Source of the DNA: Glossina fuscipes
Taxonomy: Eukaryota; Arthropoda; Insecta; Diptera; Glossinidae
Assembly: GCF_014805625.2 (NCBI RefSeq)
Contig: NW_023998646.1
Location: 824,796-888,795 of the forward strand
Direction of reading: 5' to 3'
Length of the DNA: 64,000 nt
Below are positions 36,539-47,766 of the stretch, in pieces (positions within the stretch are counted from its first letter, which is position 1; each line of letters starts with the position of its first letter). Under the pieces are notes generated by a model. It was not told the DNA's origin, did not search any database, and saw only the letters and a program-made list of their open reading frames with translations. Both the position numbers and the translations under genes were made by a program.

Positions 36539-37433
36539 CTGAAAGGATATCAAAAATTATTTTATACGAATCATTATAATCTTAAAAGTGCTCATGAACC
36601 TTGTTATTTATACGAATTCATAGTTTCATAAAAAAGTTAGAAGTGTCCTGAAGTTGTCGCACTAGTAAAAGAATATGAGTTTGTCCTTGCTTCACACATA
36701 CGACAAAAGGGGAAATAAGAAAGTATTATGTGCTGTTTTGTGGAGTTCGGCACTTCTTTTTTATCATAGATATGTTAACCGTGCTGTACTTTCGTGCATT
36801 ATTTTAATTGAGGAAGAAGTTATCGCTGGCATCTCTTGAAATTTTTTTATGAAAATACAGAGTTAATTGAATTATAAAATCTCGAGTCTTTTTTTAAAGA
36901 TCCTGTTTCTTTAATGTTCTCAAAGTAAATAAGTGAATGTGTGTTTCTATTTTTTCTCGACCATGGACATCTCCAAAACTGAAGCTCGCAATGTTTTCTT
37001 ATAACATGCTAAATAATAAATTTATCAACGCCCCTCTACTAATGAAAAATAGCAATAGTTGTGCCTTACCCGCAAGTACTTGTTAACACGTAGAAAACAA
37101 AGTCATTGTGCTCTCGAAGTCTGAAGAAGAAGAAGCACTGAAATTTGCACAAATTTTTTAAGAAAATATTCATTGATATTTTTGTGACCCATATAAAATT
37201 GACTGGACGCAGTGTGTGAAGGTAAGTTACCGATGGCTTCATATGAATGCTTTTATGCCTAAAATGCCGTTTCGCTGTAATCAGCTAATGACATATTCAA
37301 CCCAAATCAAGAAATGAATGGATTACGCAAGTTATTTGACAAATATATGTGCGTCAAATGGAAATAACAATTTTGGCATCACTCGTGATTAGGATTCAAA
37401 TTGTCTATGAATTAAATCATTTTTGCTACTCAC
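36539..37433. other. ALG6 intron A/B
   Basis: An 895-bp intron with donor gtgagt (minus) at 37433 and acceptor atatcctttcag at 36539. Nothing else is recognised. Confidence 0.65.
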
Positions 37434-37922
37434 CAGTTTTCAACTAAACAACTTCGTAAAAGGTATCTAAAGAACGGCAAGGCATGATATAATTCCATTT
37501 GCTTATAATTTAAGGCCAGAGAGAACGATAAAGCCGATACATTGTTGAAATCGTTTAATATGAAATACACAGCTAGCAGTAGTAAGCCGAGAGATATGTT
37601 GTTGTATTGAAAGTGTCCATTATCTATCAATATTAAGCCCGGGTATGTAATAAACAAAACGCGCAGTTGGAGGAAAATGTTCTGTTTGAATACTTTATCT
37701 ATAAATGACGCACCTAAAATACACGCTGGTAAAAATATTAACGTATAAGCGGCTAAAACTGTTGAACGCAAAAAGGTTTTACGTCTTTCTGATTCGAACC
37801 CGTGAGATATCTTCAAGTCAACGGAACTGGAGTTTATCTTTGAAGCGATGTACGCATTTACGTAACTATGGTACGCTGTTAACGGCGGGTAATCAAGGCC
37901 CCAATTGCAAAACGCATGTCTT

Positions 37923-38589
37923 TCTTAAATATCTCCCGGTATTGCATTTGTCGGCACAAATACACCCGCAGTGCATGGAGTGTAGGAGCATCAATTAATT
38001 AATTTGGTTCAAGTTTTCTTAGTAATAGTAACGACATAGTAAGTGTTACAAATACGTATAGCAGATGCCACAAATGTGGATTAAGGGAAAGTCAAGTCGA
38101 AATCTGTCCATCTGAATAGCCACAATCTCGAAAAGAGGACCGATAAAAAGAAATGCTTTTAATGCTTTCAATTTATCTTAGAAATTAAAAATGAATTAAA
38201 GCGGTCCCCAAAAGCCTCAGCGGAGTTGCGGCAATGTAATATAAGAAATTTTGAAAATAATGTCAAGAGCAAAATATTTTGATAATTTCCTTTCGTAAAC
38301 AATTTCCTCCATAAGACAATATATCGCAGGTCTGAGGACAATCAACAAAAATCATTTAGTTCTTTTTTGGTAACGGCGATGTTATAATTCACCTTGTGGT
38401 TGTCGTTTATACTCTTTATTTCTACAAATAAATAAAGCCTCCTGGTTTATCGACTGCGGACTCGGACGTGACTTTATTTGTCTTATTAGCAGGCTGATGC
38501 TCAATCGCACAAGATGTGATGACCATCTATTCAAAATTGACATAGTCAATAGCCTTTCATGTACATCGCCATAAGACCATGGAAATCAA
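37923..38589. other. Unassigned between ALG6 and LIPT1 pieces
   Basis: The expected first ALG6 exon (on minus) and the expected first half of LIPT1 (on plus) were both searched for here and not found. Confidence 0.4.
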
Positions 38590-38690
38590 ATTTTGCACAC
38601 CTAGTCATATCGGTGTATTGGGAAACGACCAAGCTGATCGAGCGGAGAAGTCTGCTGCTTCTGCACCTCTATTCTGCACCTATGCATCCA
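38590..38690 (+). mobile_element. I-like LINE fragment (RNase H)
   Basis: Encodes HLVISVYWET in one frame and, in the LINE frame, PSHIGVLGNDQADRAEKSAA and SAPL, the RNase H end also present at 19256-19762 and 39597-40191. It abuts LIPT1 coding sequence at about 38685-38692 without an intron boundary. Confidence 0.75.
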
Positions 38691-38691
38691 A

Positions 38692-39403
38692 ATGCTTATC
38701 ATCACTGCACGTTATTGGTGAATGCAAACAAAACCCATTTAGGAGATTCTCTTGTTAGAGAAGAGGTACACCCCATCTATTTCTTATGCAAAAAATCGTT
38801 ATTTTCATTATTCTTTCGGCTAAGGCAACTTATATAGGCAAAGCCACGGCTTCGAAAAAGTCTGCCATTAAAAATTTATGTGATGTTAATAGCACCGTAA
38901 ATATAGCGCAGCTACTGTCGGAAATTGGTTATGAATTTTTACGCACTTCAGCCACAGAACTGGAAGATGGCGGCAATATTCAGACCATGAAACAGAGGGG
39001 ATTTCAACTCATAAATCCAACAGAAAAGTGGTTTCCAGAAATTGATGTTTTGCGTCATGAATTTAGTTCTTGGGAATGGATCGTTGGAAAAACGCCTACC
39101 TTTAGCGTTGAAAAAGAATTAGCTCTGAAGACGGACGGCGATAAACAGTTAATAATGAAATTGAGTGTCGGCGTCGAAAAAGTAAGAAGTGCTCCTAGCT
39201 TTTGAAATCCTGTTAACATCCTCTGTTTCCTTCTTCAGGGTTTAACGGCCGATATCAACATTGTGATGCCTAATGGGGATAGATTGCCGGTTATAACCCA
39301 ATTCCAAAACAAAAGCTTTAACGAGAAAAATTTGAACAATATAGTTGGCGCTCTTAAGTTGGCTTCGACGGACAATGTTAAACAAGCTATTAATGGCTTA
39401 TAA
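38692..39403 (+). pseudogene. LIPT1 (lipoyltransferase) C-terminal half
   Basis: LIPT1 moves lipoyl groups onto mitochondrial 2-oxoacid dehydrogenases. Three exon parts fit: ...38765 (PNAYHHCTLLVNANKTHLG, LVREE), 38825-39181 (TASKKSAIKNLCDVN, WFPEIDVLRHEFSSWEW, GKTPTFSVEKEL) and 39239-39403 (GLTADINIVMPNGDRLP, stop TAA 39401-39403). Introns of 59 and 57 bp have gt/ag ends and matching phase. A polyadenylation signal aataaa is at 39469-39474. The N-terminal catalytic half, with the lipoate-binding site, is missing: LINE sequence lies directly upstream. The retained frame is clean, so the truncation is recent or the assembly is chimeric. Confidence 0.85.
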
Positions 39404-39596
39404 GGGCTATGTCTAAATTGTACTTTCGACAGCTTTATGTTTGTTTACTTTTACGACAATTTGCGAAAAATAAAGATGCAATGTCTTCATTTACTTTTTT
39501 TTTTAAACATTAATTATTCCTCTTATGTAAGTTAGTTTCAAACAGATTTTCTGCAGCAGAGAAACTAACAGGAGATTTTTTAAAAGAAAGGAGCTA
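39404..39596. other. LIPT1 3' flank
   Basis: Holds the aataaa signal at 39469-39474, a T run at 39494-39502, and then the 5' edge of the next LINE fragment. Confidence 0.5.
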
Positions 39597-40191
39597 CAAC
39601 GGAAAAATTAAAATGTTATGGGTACCAAGTCATCGGTTTACTGGGAAATGAGCAGGCTGATCGAGCGGGAAAGTATGCTGCTTCTGCTCCTCTATTATGG
39701 ATGATGTCATGGAAAAGTTGGATCTTCAAAGATACATTGGAAGAAAAGTTTAAGAGAAAATTGCAGAAGGAAATTTACAATACCATCATCAACACTACTC
39801 TTGCATTAACCCTCAATTAACTCCACCTTTATATCCAACATATGTGGAGAAAATCCAAATCCAAATTTTTCGAGAATTCGCTTTGATCATACAATTGCAA
39901 CTCACCAATGCGTCTTGAAGAAGTCTTCCTCCCCAATCTGCAATTCCGGACAAATTCTCACTATAAAGCACATTCTCTGTGACTGCCTTAACTTTACCTT
40001 GGCTAGAAGTATTGCATTTGGAACGATTAACCCAACGCACATTCTACAATCAGCTGCAGAACAAAATATCAATACAATATATTACTTTATCAAAACCGAT
40101 AGCCGGTGTTGCTAGTGCTCAATGTCTTTATTTAGTCTAAGAATTTATTTCATTTGTCTAAAATTATAACAATAATAGTAATAATAATAAA
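39597..40191 (+). mobile_element. I-like LINE, 5'-truncated copy
   Basis: Encodes a broken RNase H end (MLWVPSH then a frame change) and the tail SSPICNSGQILTIKHILCDC with NFTLARSIAFGTINP. The 3' end has tttagtctaagaatttattt at 40131-40150 and a TAA-type tail at about 40161-40191. Nearly the same tail is in the minus copy at 19138-20209, so both come from one family. Confidence 0.85.
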
Positions 40192-40559
40192 CTTTGCGCC
40201 TGTTGCAATAGTTTTAAAATAAATTTTCGAACATTTTAAGATATATGATGTCGTATAAGGATTGCTTCACTAATTCATGGTACGCAGAGTGAAGCGGTCA
40301 ACTATCACTTCCATATTTAACAGAATACCTTGGAAGATATGAGTTGGTAAGCATTAAAGATTCATCATATAAGAAAAATAGGATTTTATTTCTATGTAAA
40401 TATAACAAGAGATTTATTAAGATAGTTTCTGGAGTCAAATTGAGGTTTAAGAAAATATTCGTAAGTGAAAAATAACCTAGCCCGTGTTACATTTTTCCTA
40501 GCACAATAAACTGCTATGTACTAAAAACCTTTTGATTAATTTTTTAATGTTATTTCTAG
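40192..40559. other. Unassigned
   Basis: No gene is seen. It ends in the acceptor-like tatttctag at 40559, before the SLC6 exon. Confidence 0.4.
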
Positions 40560-41003
40560 TTATGATATGCCGTTGTTACCCAATATTTTTATTTTCTGTC
40601 GGTATGTTTTGATAACATTACTGTATATGCTTCTCATAATAAATTTGGTCACAACGTTCATCGTGATATTGTGACCGGTTTGGACACTTACACTTCATTG
40701 CTAGTTGGTTTCACCATATTCGGTATATTAGGTCACTTGGCTCATAAAATCGGTACCGACGATATTGGTAGCGTGGTTATGGGAGGCGGGGGATTGGATT
40801 TTATTTCTTATCTGAATTATATAGCGAAATTTGAAAATTCACTCCGGATATTTTCTCTTCTCTTCTTTTTAATGCTATTTGTATTGGGTATTGGTTGCAA
40901 TATACGCATGAACTTAATAATACAATTATTCAACAAATATCCCCATTTAAGCAGCCTCTTGAAATTTATTTATTCCGGATGTGCTAGAAAAATTGATCCA
41001 TAA
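40560..41003 (+). pseudogene. SLC6 neurotransmitter/amino-acid transporter exon, degraded
   Basis: SLC6 proteins are sodium-coupled symporters. The frame carries AVVTQYFYFLSVCFDN, YASHNKFGHNVHRD, VTGLDTYTSLLVGFTIFGIL and GTDDIGSVVMGGGGLDFIS, then LLFFLMLFVLGIG, which follow SLC6 transmembrane helices 6-8 in order. Defects: a two-base shift just after the acceptor, lack of two residues after HRD, replacement of the conserved SYPDAIAKF by SYLNYIAKF, and loss of similarity after CNIRMN before a stop at 41001. No other SLC6 exon is found. Confidence 0.78.
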
Positions 41004-42794
41004 ATAATAAACTATTAGATTGCACGATAAAATAAATTTAGAAACGCATAAAGTTCACTCCTAAAAGCTGTTATTACATTTCACTTCTTGAAAATTCCTA
41101 AACTCTCTTGTTACTTCCTTTTCAACTCTTTGTTAACGCCTTTTATTATTTGAATACCCAACAGCAAATTGTATTGCTATCACGTTATTATAAATTGTTT
41201 TATTTAAATAAATAAATAACTTATCGTTAGCCAAGAAGCCAAGAAGTATCGGTAAATATAAAGATAGCAAAAATAGATTGAAGAAATAGATAGTATTGAA
41301 AACGCATATATCTCTCTAATCTCCCATGAATTTAATAGGAAACAATCCTAAAGTTGTACGAATATTCTTTAGCGGTTGCCGGTGTCCGAGTCAAAATCCA
41401 TATCTGTTTTTTTCTAATATTGTAAACTGTTTGAAATCAGTGCAACTTTGAAAGCGTTCATGATATGAATACTTAAAAAAGAAAGTTGTAATTTGACATC
41501 GTTAAGTTGTTAAAATTGGTTTTTTTTAAAAAGATTTTATGTAATTTTTTTTGCTGAATCTGCATTTTAAATAAGCCGAAAAATTAAAAAGTGAACAAAT
41601 GGCAGTATCAAAATTACGGAGAAATTACGGAGAAATTTGGTTGCACTTTCGTTTTTTTACATTTGGCGTTTATGTTTGTTAGTTTCTTTTATGAATTTTT
41701 GTGTCATGATTTTTCTACACTGCAGCAAAAAAGTGATGTTAGTTTGTGATATTTCTAAGAATTGGCAGTACTGTCTATGCTTGCACAAATGATTGTATTG
41801 CACAAGCCGACAAAAGAAAGGAAGAACACGCGAATCTCTTTAAATTTGTATAAGTTTTCTCCAAAAAAGAGTTGTGAAAAAGTGGTGCTTAACCTACAAG
41901 ACTTTGATGAGATTTGGTCCAAGCACGTACGCTATTGAAAATGTGGCAAATCGCAAAGAAAAGTAATGGCTTGCAAGATTCTGAGCTTGTTAGTAAAACG
42001 AGAAAAGGTACATAATTGTTATAAATATTGCAATAAGTCCTAATTCAGAAAAAATGGCATATTCATAGCGGGAATTGCTATGAAGCAGGCATTGCTATGA
42101 ATATGCAAGTGAATTTTGGCATACTCTATATTTCAGATTGTTAATCATTCCCGTCATTTCGCGTACGTAAACGAGAAATTCTTTCTGGTCATATTTTACA
42201 GCTTCGTTATTAAACCTAGGATCTGTGACTAAAAGACTTTTAACTACATTCTTTATTAAGTTTGTCTCTGCCAATCACGACTTTCGTGTCAATTGGGTGT
42301 TAAAAGGACGCATTTGCAACTCTACGCCTCTGTGCGTGGTTGCTAATGGTTGCTTCCGAAACTTTCTAGAGACGTAGGAATAATTACAACTCACTTTGCA
42401 ACACATTAGCAGGCCCAGAACTAAAGGGAAACAAGAATTTTGCATGTATTGTGGGTCTTTCGAGAATAAGTACATATTCGTTCTCAATAATTCAACAGGT
42501 CTTGGAACGTATGTACATAAGCATTTGAACTCTACATCACAGTGTCAAGCGCCCGGTGGGAAGGACTGAGCCACCAAGCGTAAATGTACCGCAAATTAAT
42601 ATTTACCAGAATTATAGACAAACTCAAATGTGTTATCTGATGTTATTGACAAAAAGAGCAACGCATTTTGCGTTCAGACGCGTCTTGCATATACTCGATA
42701 TACCCTTGGAATACAGAAGTATAGAACATAATTTATTTTATTTATTATTATTAAATATTATGTTTTATTGTATCGCAGAAAAGATAATAGACCC
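41004..42794. other. Unassigned stretch
   Basis: No recognised gene. Small simple duplications only (for example attacggagaa twice at about 41616-41637). Confidence 0.4.
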
Positions 42795-42981
42795 ATGGAA
42801 GACTCTTCTACTGAAGCTTCATTTGTAAATGTATCAGTTCAGAAGTCTATTCATTTCTCTTAGGCAATAGTTTTTGTATTTCTTCTTTTAATAGATTTGA
42901 ATTGGTGATTACTTTGAGTAATTACTAACATAAACAACGTATTACAAATGACTAATGTATATAATGTATTTCACTTCTTAG

Positions 42982-43538
42982 CATCAGAAAAGATTTCTGA
43001 GAATATATATATCGTCGCCAATGATCCATCCCTAGCTTTTTACCGTATACAAGAACATGTGAGAAAAGTGATTCAGCCGATATTAGATAAGAGATTGGAA
43101 GTTATTCATCTGCAGAATAACCTGCAGGGTCATTGTTATGACATGGAATACTCAGTAGGGTAAAAGCTCTATCTGTCACATTATATATATAACAAAAATT
43201 TTAACTCTTTCTTGTCGTCACTGTTTCTTTTTTCATTATTATTTTCTAGAGCAATTAGAGGCATAGAGAATTCTGAAGAATTCTTCCGAAATATCCAGGA
43301 ACTAATTAAAACATCTATATTTTTAAAGCAACAATTAAAGTATGAAGAAGGAAAAAATAAAACTGACAAAGATTCTACAAATTCCGTTTATAAACGATTT
43401 TCTGCTCATTTAACCTTAGATTTTCCTGATTTCAGTGGAGTAGTGAGAGAAACGAGTCAACGCATGGAAACAATAATGATTTCAAATAGAGGACAAAATA
43501 TTGGAGAACTTCAGAGATCTCACACAACTTTACATTAA
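42982..43538 (+). CDS. BORCS8: BORCS8, lysosome-positioning BORC subunit
   Basis: BORCS8 (MEF2BNB) is a subunit of BORC, which recruits Arl8 to lysosomes for outward transport. Exon 42982-43159 reads SEKISENIYIVANDPSLAFY and RIQEHVRKVIQPI. Exon 43250-43538 reads AIRGIENSEEFFRNIQELIK, then a C-terminal tail and TAA. The 90-bp intron (43160-43249) has gt/ag ends and the join gives EYSVGAIRGIENSEEFFR in frame. An upstream acceptor ttcacttcttag ends at 42981, so a short first exon exists; an ATG at 42795-42797 (MEDSSTEASF) is a possible start, not proven. No internal stop is seen; it looks intact. Confidence 0.85.
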
Positions 43539-44087
43539 CGAAAGAGTATGTTAATCAACATGTATTTAATATTAAATATATACCAAATAATACAATAATA
43601 TTTGTAAATGACTAAAATCAGCAACAGCACTTGAGATGTTATTTACAAGCACGCATTTTCTGCTTGTTAAGTATTTCAACTAATGTTATTAACGGCAGCA
43701 GTTTTATTAATTTATGCATTTATTGGCCGACCAATGCAGATCACTTTTCCAGGCAGTTTCTTGACAAACTTAACCCAGACATTTTGCACGCGCCCCCTAT
43801 TGTTTGGTGTGTTATTACCATTTATCAATTTACTTTAGTTGTTAAAGCTTCCTCACATCGCTTAACAGAGATAAGCCATTAAGTAGAAATTTTATTTTAG
43901 CGATGCAAATAAGTACAAAACAAATAAGAGTGGTGTAATCGGACAAAGCCGACCTTCAGAAACTCTACTACTAAACCACTACCTCGAATAATGCAGCCGT
44001 TCACCTATTTTCGTAACAACACACCAAAAATTATGTGTTATTTTTTAGTAGTTTAGAAAAACTTGCTTTCATAAGCGACGGTTAGTC
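43539..44087. other. Unassigned 3' flank of BORCS8
   Basis: No gene is recognised. No perfect aataaa is seen close to the stop; aataatacaataata at 43587-43601 is the nearest A+T-rich candidate. Confidence 0.4.
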
Positions 44088-44330
44088 TAAGAAATAGACC
44101 TACGCGATCGAAATTCCCTACCGTCAATTTTTTGCTAAATTGCCACTGTTGACCAATTTTCATCACAAAATATTAAACTTTTCTGAATTTCTTAACGTGC
44201 ATGAGAAATCTTATATGGTAATCATGTCCAGAAAATAGACCTACGTGGTCCAAGTCCAGTAAGGTAGATTTATTTGTCAATTTACCACTACATACCAATT
44301 TTCGCCATGAAATATTCAAAATTACTCGTT
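44088..44330. repeat. 140-bp imperfect tandem repeat
   Basis: The phrase gaaaatagacctacg with a following gatc/ggtc occurs at 44091 and 44231; both units also carry accaattttcrycaygaaatatt. A third, more diverged unit with aagtggaccgatttgacc may lie at about 44490-44530. Confidence 0.65.
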
Positions 44331-45445
44331 TTCATCATATAAAGATTCCTAGCAACAGTTATGTGAGAGGTATTTTAACACTTTTTCCCTGTCAACCCGA
44401 ATTTTTCTTGCTAATTTAAATTGTCCGAGCTTCATCGAAAAATTTTGAAAATAGCAATTTTTCCCCATGTAAAGACTTCAAGGCATTATTTATATGGTGG
44501 TCGGTCGAAAAAGTGGACCGATTTGACCTATTTTCAATGGCGTTTGCTCTCATGCCAAAAAAATGCCGGCGTACTAACTTTCGTCAAAATATCTAAATAA
44601 TTTCGACTTTTATGTTGAACACAACACAACGTGGACAGACATCTGAATCGAGCGGTGTAACTAAAGATGGGTTCTTCTTCTTCTGGATGTCACGTACGTC
44701 CCCGCACAAGCTTCATATACTCTATGCCTTAACACTTGATGTCAATGACTCAAGGTAGACGATTACAGCGTCTGTAAATAAGTGAATTCATTTTTGACAA
44801 AATGAGTGGCAAATGTTAGATCTCTTCCCATACATAACCTTTTCTAAGCCTTTTCTGAAGGGTTAAGATTTAAAATTTTTTTTCAAATATTTATCTTTAA
44901 GCGCAATTAAAAGAGAGCGCGAATAGTGTCCAGTTATATCCTACATCACTTGCGGCATAAGGTATATTAAGTTGGTGCGGTCGTATGTAACACGCAGAAG
45001 GGCTTAAGATAGATCCACCTTTTATTATACCGATCGATACAGAAAATGATTAAACCGGTCTGTCCAAGTAAATTTGTGTTCAAGCTACAAGTCCCAATTT
45101 TTGATATATTTTGATGAAGTTTGGTATACTGATACACGTTGATTCAAGGACGGTCCACTTCTTTGACCAGCCCGCATATAACGCTCTACTCTGAAAAGTC
45201 ATTATGGCTATTAACATCGTGTCACGTTTCACTCATAGCAAAATGCATTTCAAAAACATCTTTAACCCGCCTTCCTTACAAACCCACTGAATGAACGACC
45301 CTAATGATGTACGACCAACTGACTTCCTTTACTTATTTAACATATTTGCCTGTAAATCAAGCAAGAGGAACTAAAATGTAGCAACTAAAAAAGTGCGATT
45401 ACTTGCTTAAAAAAGAAAAAGAAAAACAATGAAATTTCCGTTCAG
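44331..45445. other. Unassigned; degenerate dispersed repeats
   Basis: No gene is seen. The wording (ggtcggtcgaaaaagtgg; accggtctgtccaagtaaat) resembles the dispersed repeat environment elsewhere. It ends in an acceptor-like ttccgttcag at 45445. Confidence 0.4.
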
Positions 45446-45555
45446 ATAATGTTAACAGTATGTATGCCTTGCCACGAAGTAACCGAAATACTCAAGAGCA
45501 GATCCACTTTTCGAATATTTCGAATTGTGACTGAAGAAACTCCGTCAAGCAAAAT
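45446..45555 (+). pseudogene. Possible exon with an in-frame stop
   Basis: Between acceptor-like ttccgttcag and donor-like gtatgt, the frame reads NVNSMYALPRSNRNTQEQ, IHFSNISNCD, a TGA, then RNSVKQN. Coding-like composition on both sides of the TGA suggests a degraded exon. Protein unknown. Confidence 0.3.
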
Positions 45556-45794
45556 GTATGTATCTTTTGTCAAAGCTATGAAACGTTTTGCCCGCAAACC
45601 CCTAAACCAAAAATTTTTCTCCTTTTCTAAGATGAAACATTAAAGGAAAGGCCTTCAGTGGTTGCACTGTTTTGTTTACGATGACATTTAACTTTTTTAT
45701 GCTTATCCTTGTCAATCGTTGATCAATATGTAAATTAAGATATATGTAAACAAATTGGACGCGTACTCTCACATTTTTCGAATTATTGAGAATA

Positions 45795-45858
45795 TATACG
45801 CTTATTCTCGTATGTGGCCAAATTTTTATACGCTTATTCTCGTACATGGCCAAATTTT
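45795..45858. repeat. 32-bp tandem duplication
   Basis: Two adjacent copies of tatacgcttattctcgta followed by tggccaaattttta, at 45795 and 45827. Confidence 0.85.
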
Positions 45859-45960
45859 TATACAAATACTTGAACAATTATTCAACAAATGATTCTCAAA
45901 TTGGACGCTTTGTTACTATATAAAAAGACATTTTATATGTTTATTTATGTGAATTTACAG

Positions 45961-46166
45961 TTCGAATGGGTTAGAAGATAATTTTAGTCAAAGTACTTCA
46001 GATGAAACTTATAAAGAAAAAGAAAGACATATAAAGTCTACGGATGAAGATAATAATAAAGAAATTAAAGATAATAAATAGCCAATACCATCGCTTGCCT
46101 GAACGCGTACTAATGGGTAAAGTAACTTCTAGATTGGGTTTGACACTGCTCACTTTTCAACCCGAG
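45961..46166 (+). pseudogene. Unidentified exon with frameshift
   Basis: It has a good acceptor (gtgaatttacag, ending 45960) and a good donor (gtgagt, from 46167). The first frame reads SNGLEDNFSQSTSDETYKEK and a charged stretch to a TAG at about 46079. The next frame continues SQYHRLPERVLMGKVTSRLG and LTLLTFQPE up to the donor. A one-base shift near the TAG would join them. The protein is unknown. It may belong with the fragment at 45446-45555. Confidence 0.45.
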
Positions 46167-47690
46167 GTGAGTTGAAAGAAATACTTTTTTTAAGTTATTG
46201 AAAACAAATTTTCTTTACTACTTATGACTTTTTTGGGAAGCCAATCAACAACATGTTTAAGATTGGTTATGTATACACAGATTAGATGAATCTTTAAGCA
46301 TAAAATGAAAGAAAAGAAGCGTTTGTTTGAATATGTTCCACAAAGAACTACCCCAAATTATACTAAATAACAAAAATAAATGAAAAACCCCATTAAAAAA
46401 TTTGCTTGTTCATTGTCCTTATTAAAATAGATTAGAAATATAGAAAAAATTATATTAAAGTGACAGAGTGATAGCAATTGGGCTTCCCAAATTGGCTTGA
46501 AAACCTTGAATCGGCTGGGACAATTTTTTGAACCCCTTACTAAAACCTTCCTACGAAAGCTGAGTCCTTATATTATAAGAAACGTTAAGTTTCAATATTT
46601 CTATGTTAAAATTAGTTCACAATAGTAAATTGACAAAGAAATCAACCTTACCGAATTTGGACCATAGTCATAATTTTTGGATACGTTCACATACAAAGAT
46701 TCTCGAAAAATGTAAACCCTTATAAACCAAAAAGGCCTATTGCGATAGTAATTTGATTTAAGAATTAAATGGACCAAATTTTAGGCACATGGGTCTATAT
46801 CCTTGACCCAGATCATATGTTAATTTATATAGTGGTTGTCATGAAAAACGTCTTTATATGGAGAGGAAGTCTTATTTCGGAAACTGAAAAATAATAAAAT
46901 TTTTAGTTAAGTCGATTAAGTTTGCTGAACTTAGATCACGGCATGTGATGCTTAGGGCATCCTCCTGTATGCCTACTTCCATGAAAAGTATGCTCTTGCC
47001 ATAAAAATAATGTGTTATTTTTGATGTGTTAAAGTGGCGTGATCCAAAAACACGGTATGTGAATTCTATTGGAATAAATAAAAGCTTCCTTCTTACGATG
47101 TGTAAAGTGACGAGGTGTGAATTTACTGCTGCATATCTATGAGCTAAATCATTAGTCTCAAATTAACGTTCGTTACCCATTTGTCACAACAAACACACTA
47201 CTCAAAGTTAGTCCGCGTTGCCATGTAAAGTCCTCACACATCATATCATAAGATTTGATGCAAAAAGAAGCTGGAAATTGACTGCTTGTGTTTTAATACC
47301 TTAAATTTTTTGTTCAATTTTATAATTTTTTAATTTTTTTTATTTTAGTTTTATGTAAAAATTTCTTCCAATTTTTAACCTTTTTAATTTTTTTTTTTAA
47401 ATTTTCTTCTATTTAACTATTACAATAAGAACCCATTGAAACCTGTACTGGAAACAAAATGAACTTCCAAGTTAAGTTCCACACTCAGCATACGCTTACT
47501 TAATTAGACAATTACTAGACTGGCTTGCATGTGGTAACAATCACGTTTATAGCTGAATTGAAAAGGTTTTTTGAAAAACGAAATTGCTAGCGATATCACA
47601 TTCGACATGCGTCACGTATGTACTTAAATTTTGGTAGTTGAATTCGGAATGAAAAACACCTGTAGAATGTATAGAATATAATCCACGGTA
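46167..47690. other. Unassigned A+T-rich stretch
   Basis: No recognised gene; T-rich simple tracts at about 47305-47410. Confidence 0.4.
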
Positions 47691-47766
47691 GTTAAATTTG
47701 TTTGGACATATAAGCCACAAATCTATTGGCTTGGTCCATCTCCATCCAACATACCAAAAAAAAAAA
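47691..47766 (+). mobile_element. LINE 3' end with poly(A), severely truncated
   Basis: ggacatataagccacaaatc, then tattggctt and gtccatctc, match 11044-11095 at the 3' end of the LINE tail in the left part. Here they are followed by an A run at 47755-47766. This is a 5'-truncated insertion of about 75 bp. Confidence 0.7.

Larger units (their letters stand above)
30898..37922 (-). pseudogene. gny: ALG6 glucosyltransferase, partial gene with LINE in intron
   Basis: ALG6 adds the first glucose to the dolichol-linked N-glycan precursor in the ER. Four minus-strand exons fit. Exon A (37434 to about 37922) has NWGLDYPPLTAYHSYVNAY, LILIDNGHFQYNNISLG and LALNYKQMELYHALPF. Exon B (36341-36538) has SRGVFEDKVANIWCSLNV. 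Exon C (35654-35813) has KFVNTQMALICLVTTLSAAL and ends FFFFSFQ. Exon D (30898-31088) begins VHEKSILLVALPS. Exon phases agree at A/B, B/C and C/D. Hydrophobic segments match the multi-pass membrane protein. Intron C/D starts with GC instead of GT and holds a 3.5-kb LINE. The N-terminal exon was not found, and exon D ends early in TAG (NAF*). It may be a decaying copy or an incomplete view of a live gene. Confidence 0.82.

Noticed and set aside
37785..37800. B-box-like gattcgaacc, possible tRNA or SINE
   Set aside because: It is inside the ALG6 coding frame (ISHGFESERR) and has no A box or SINE body.
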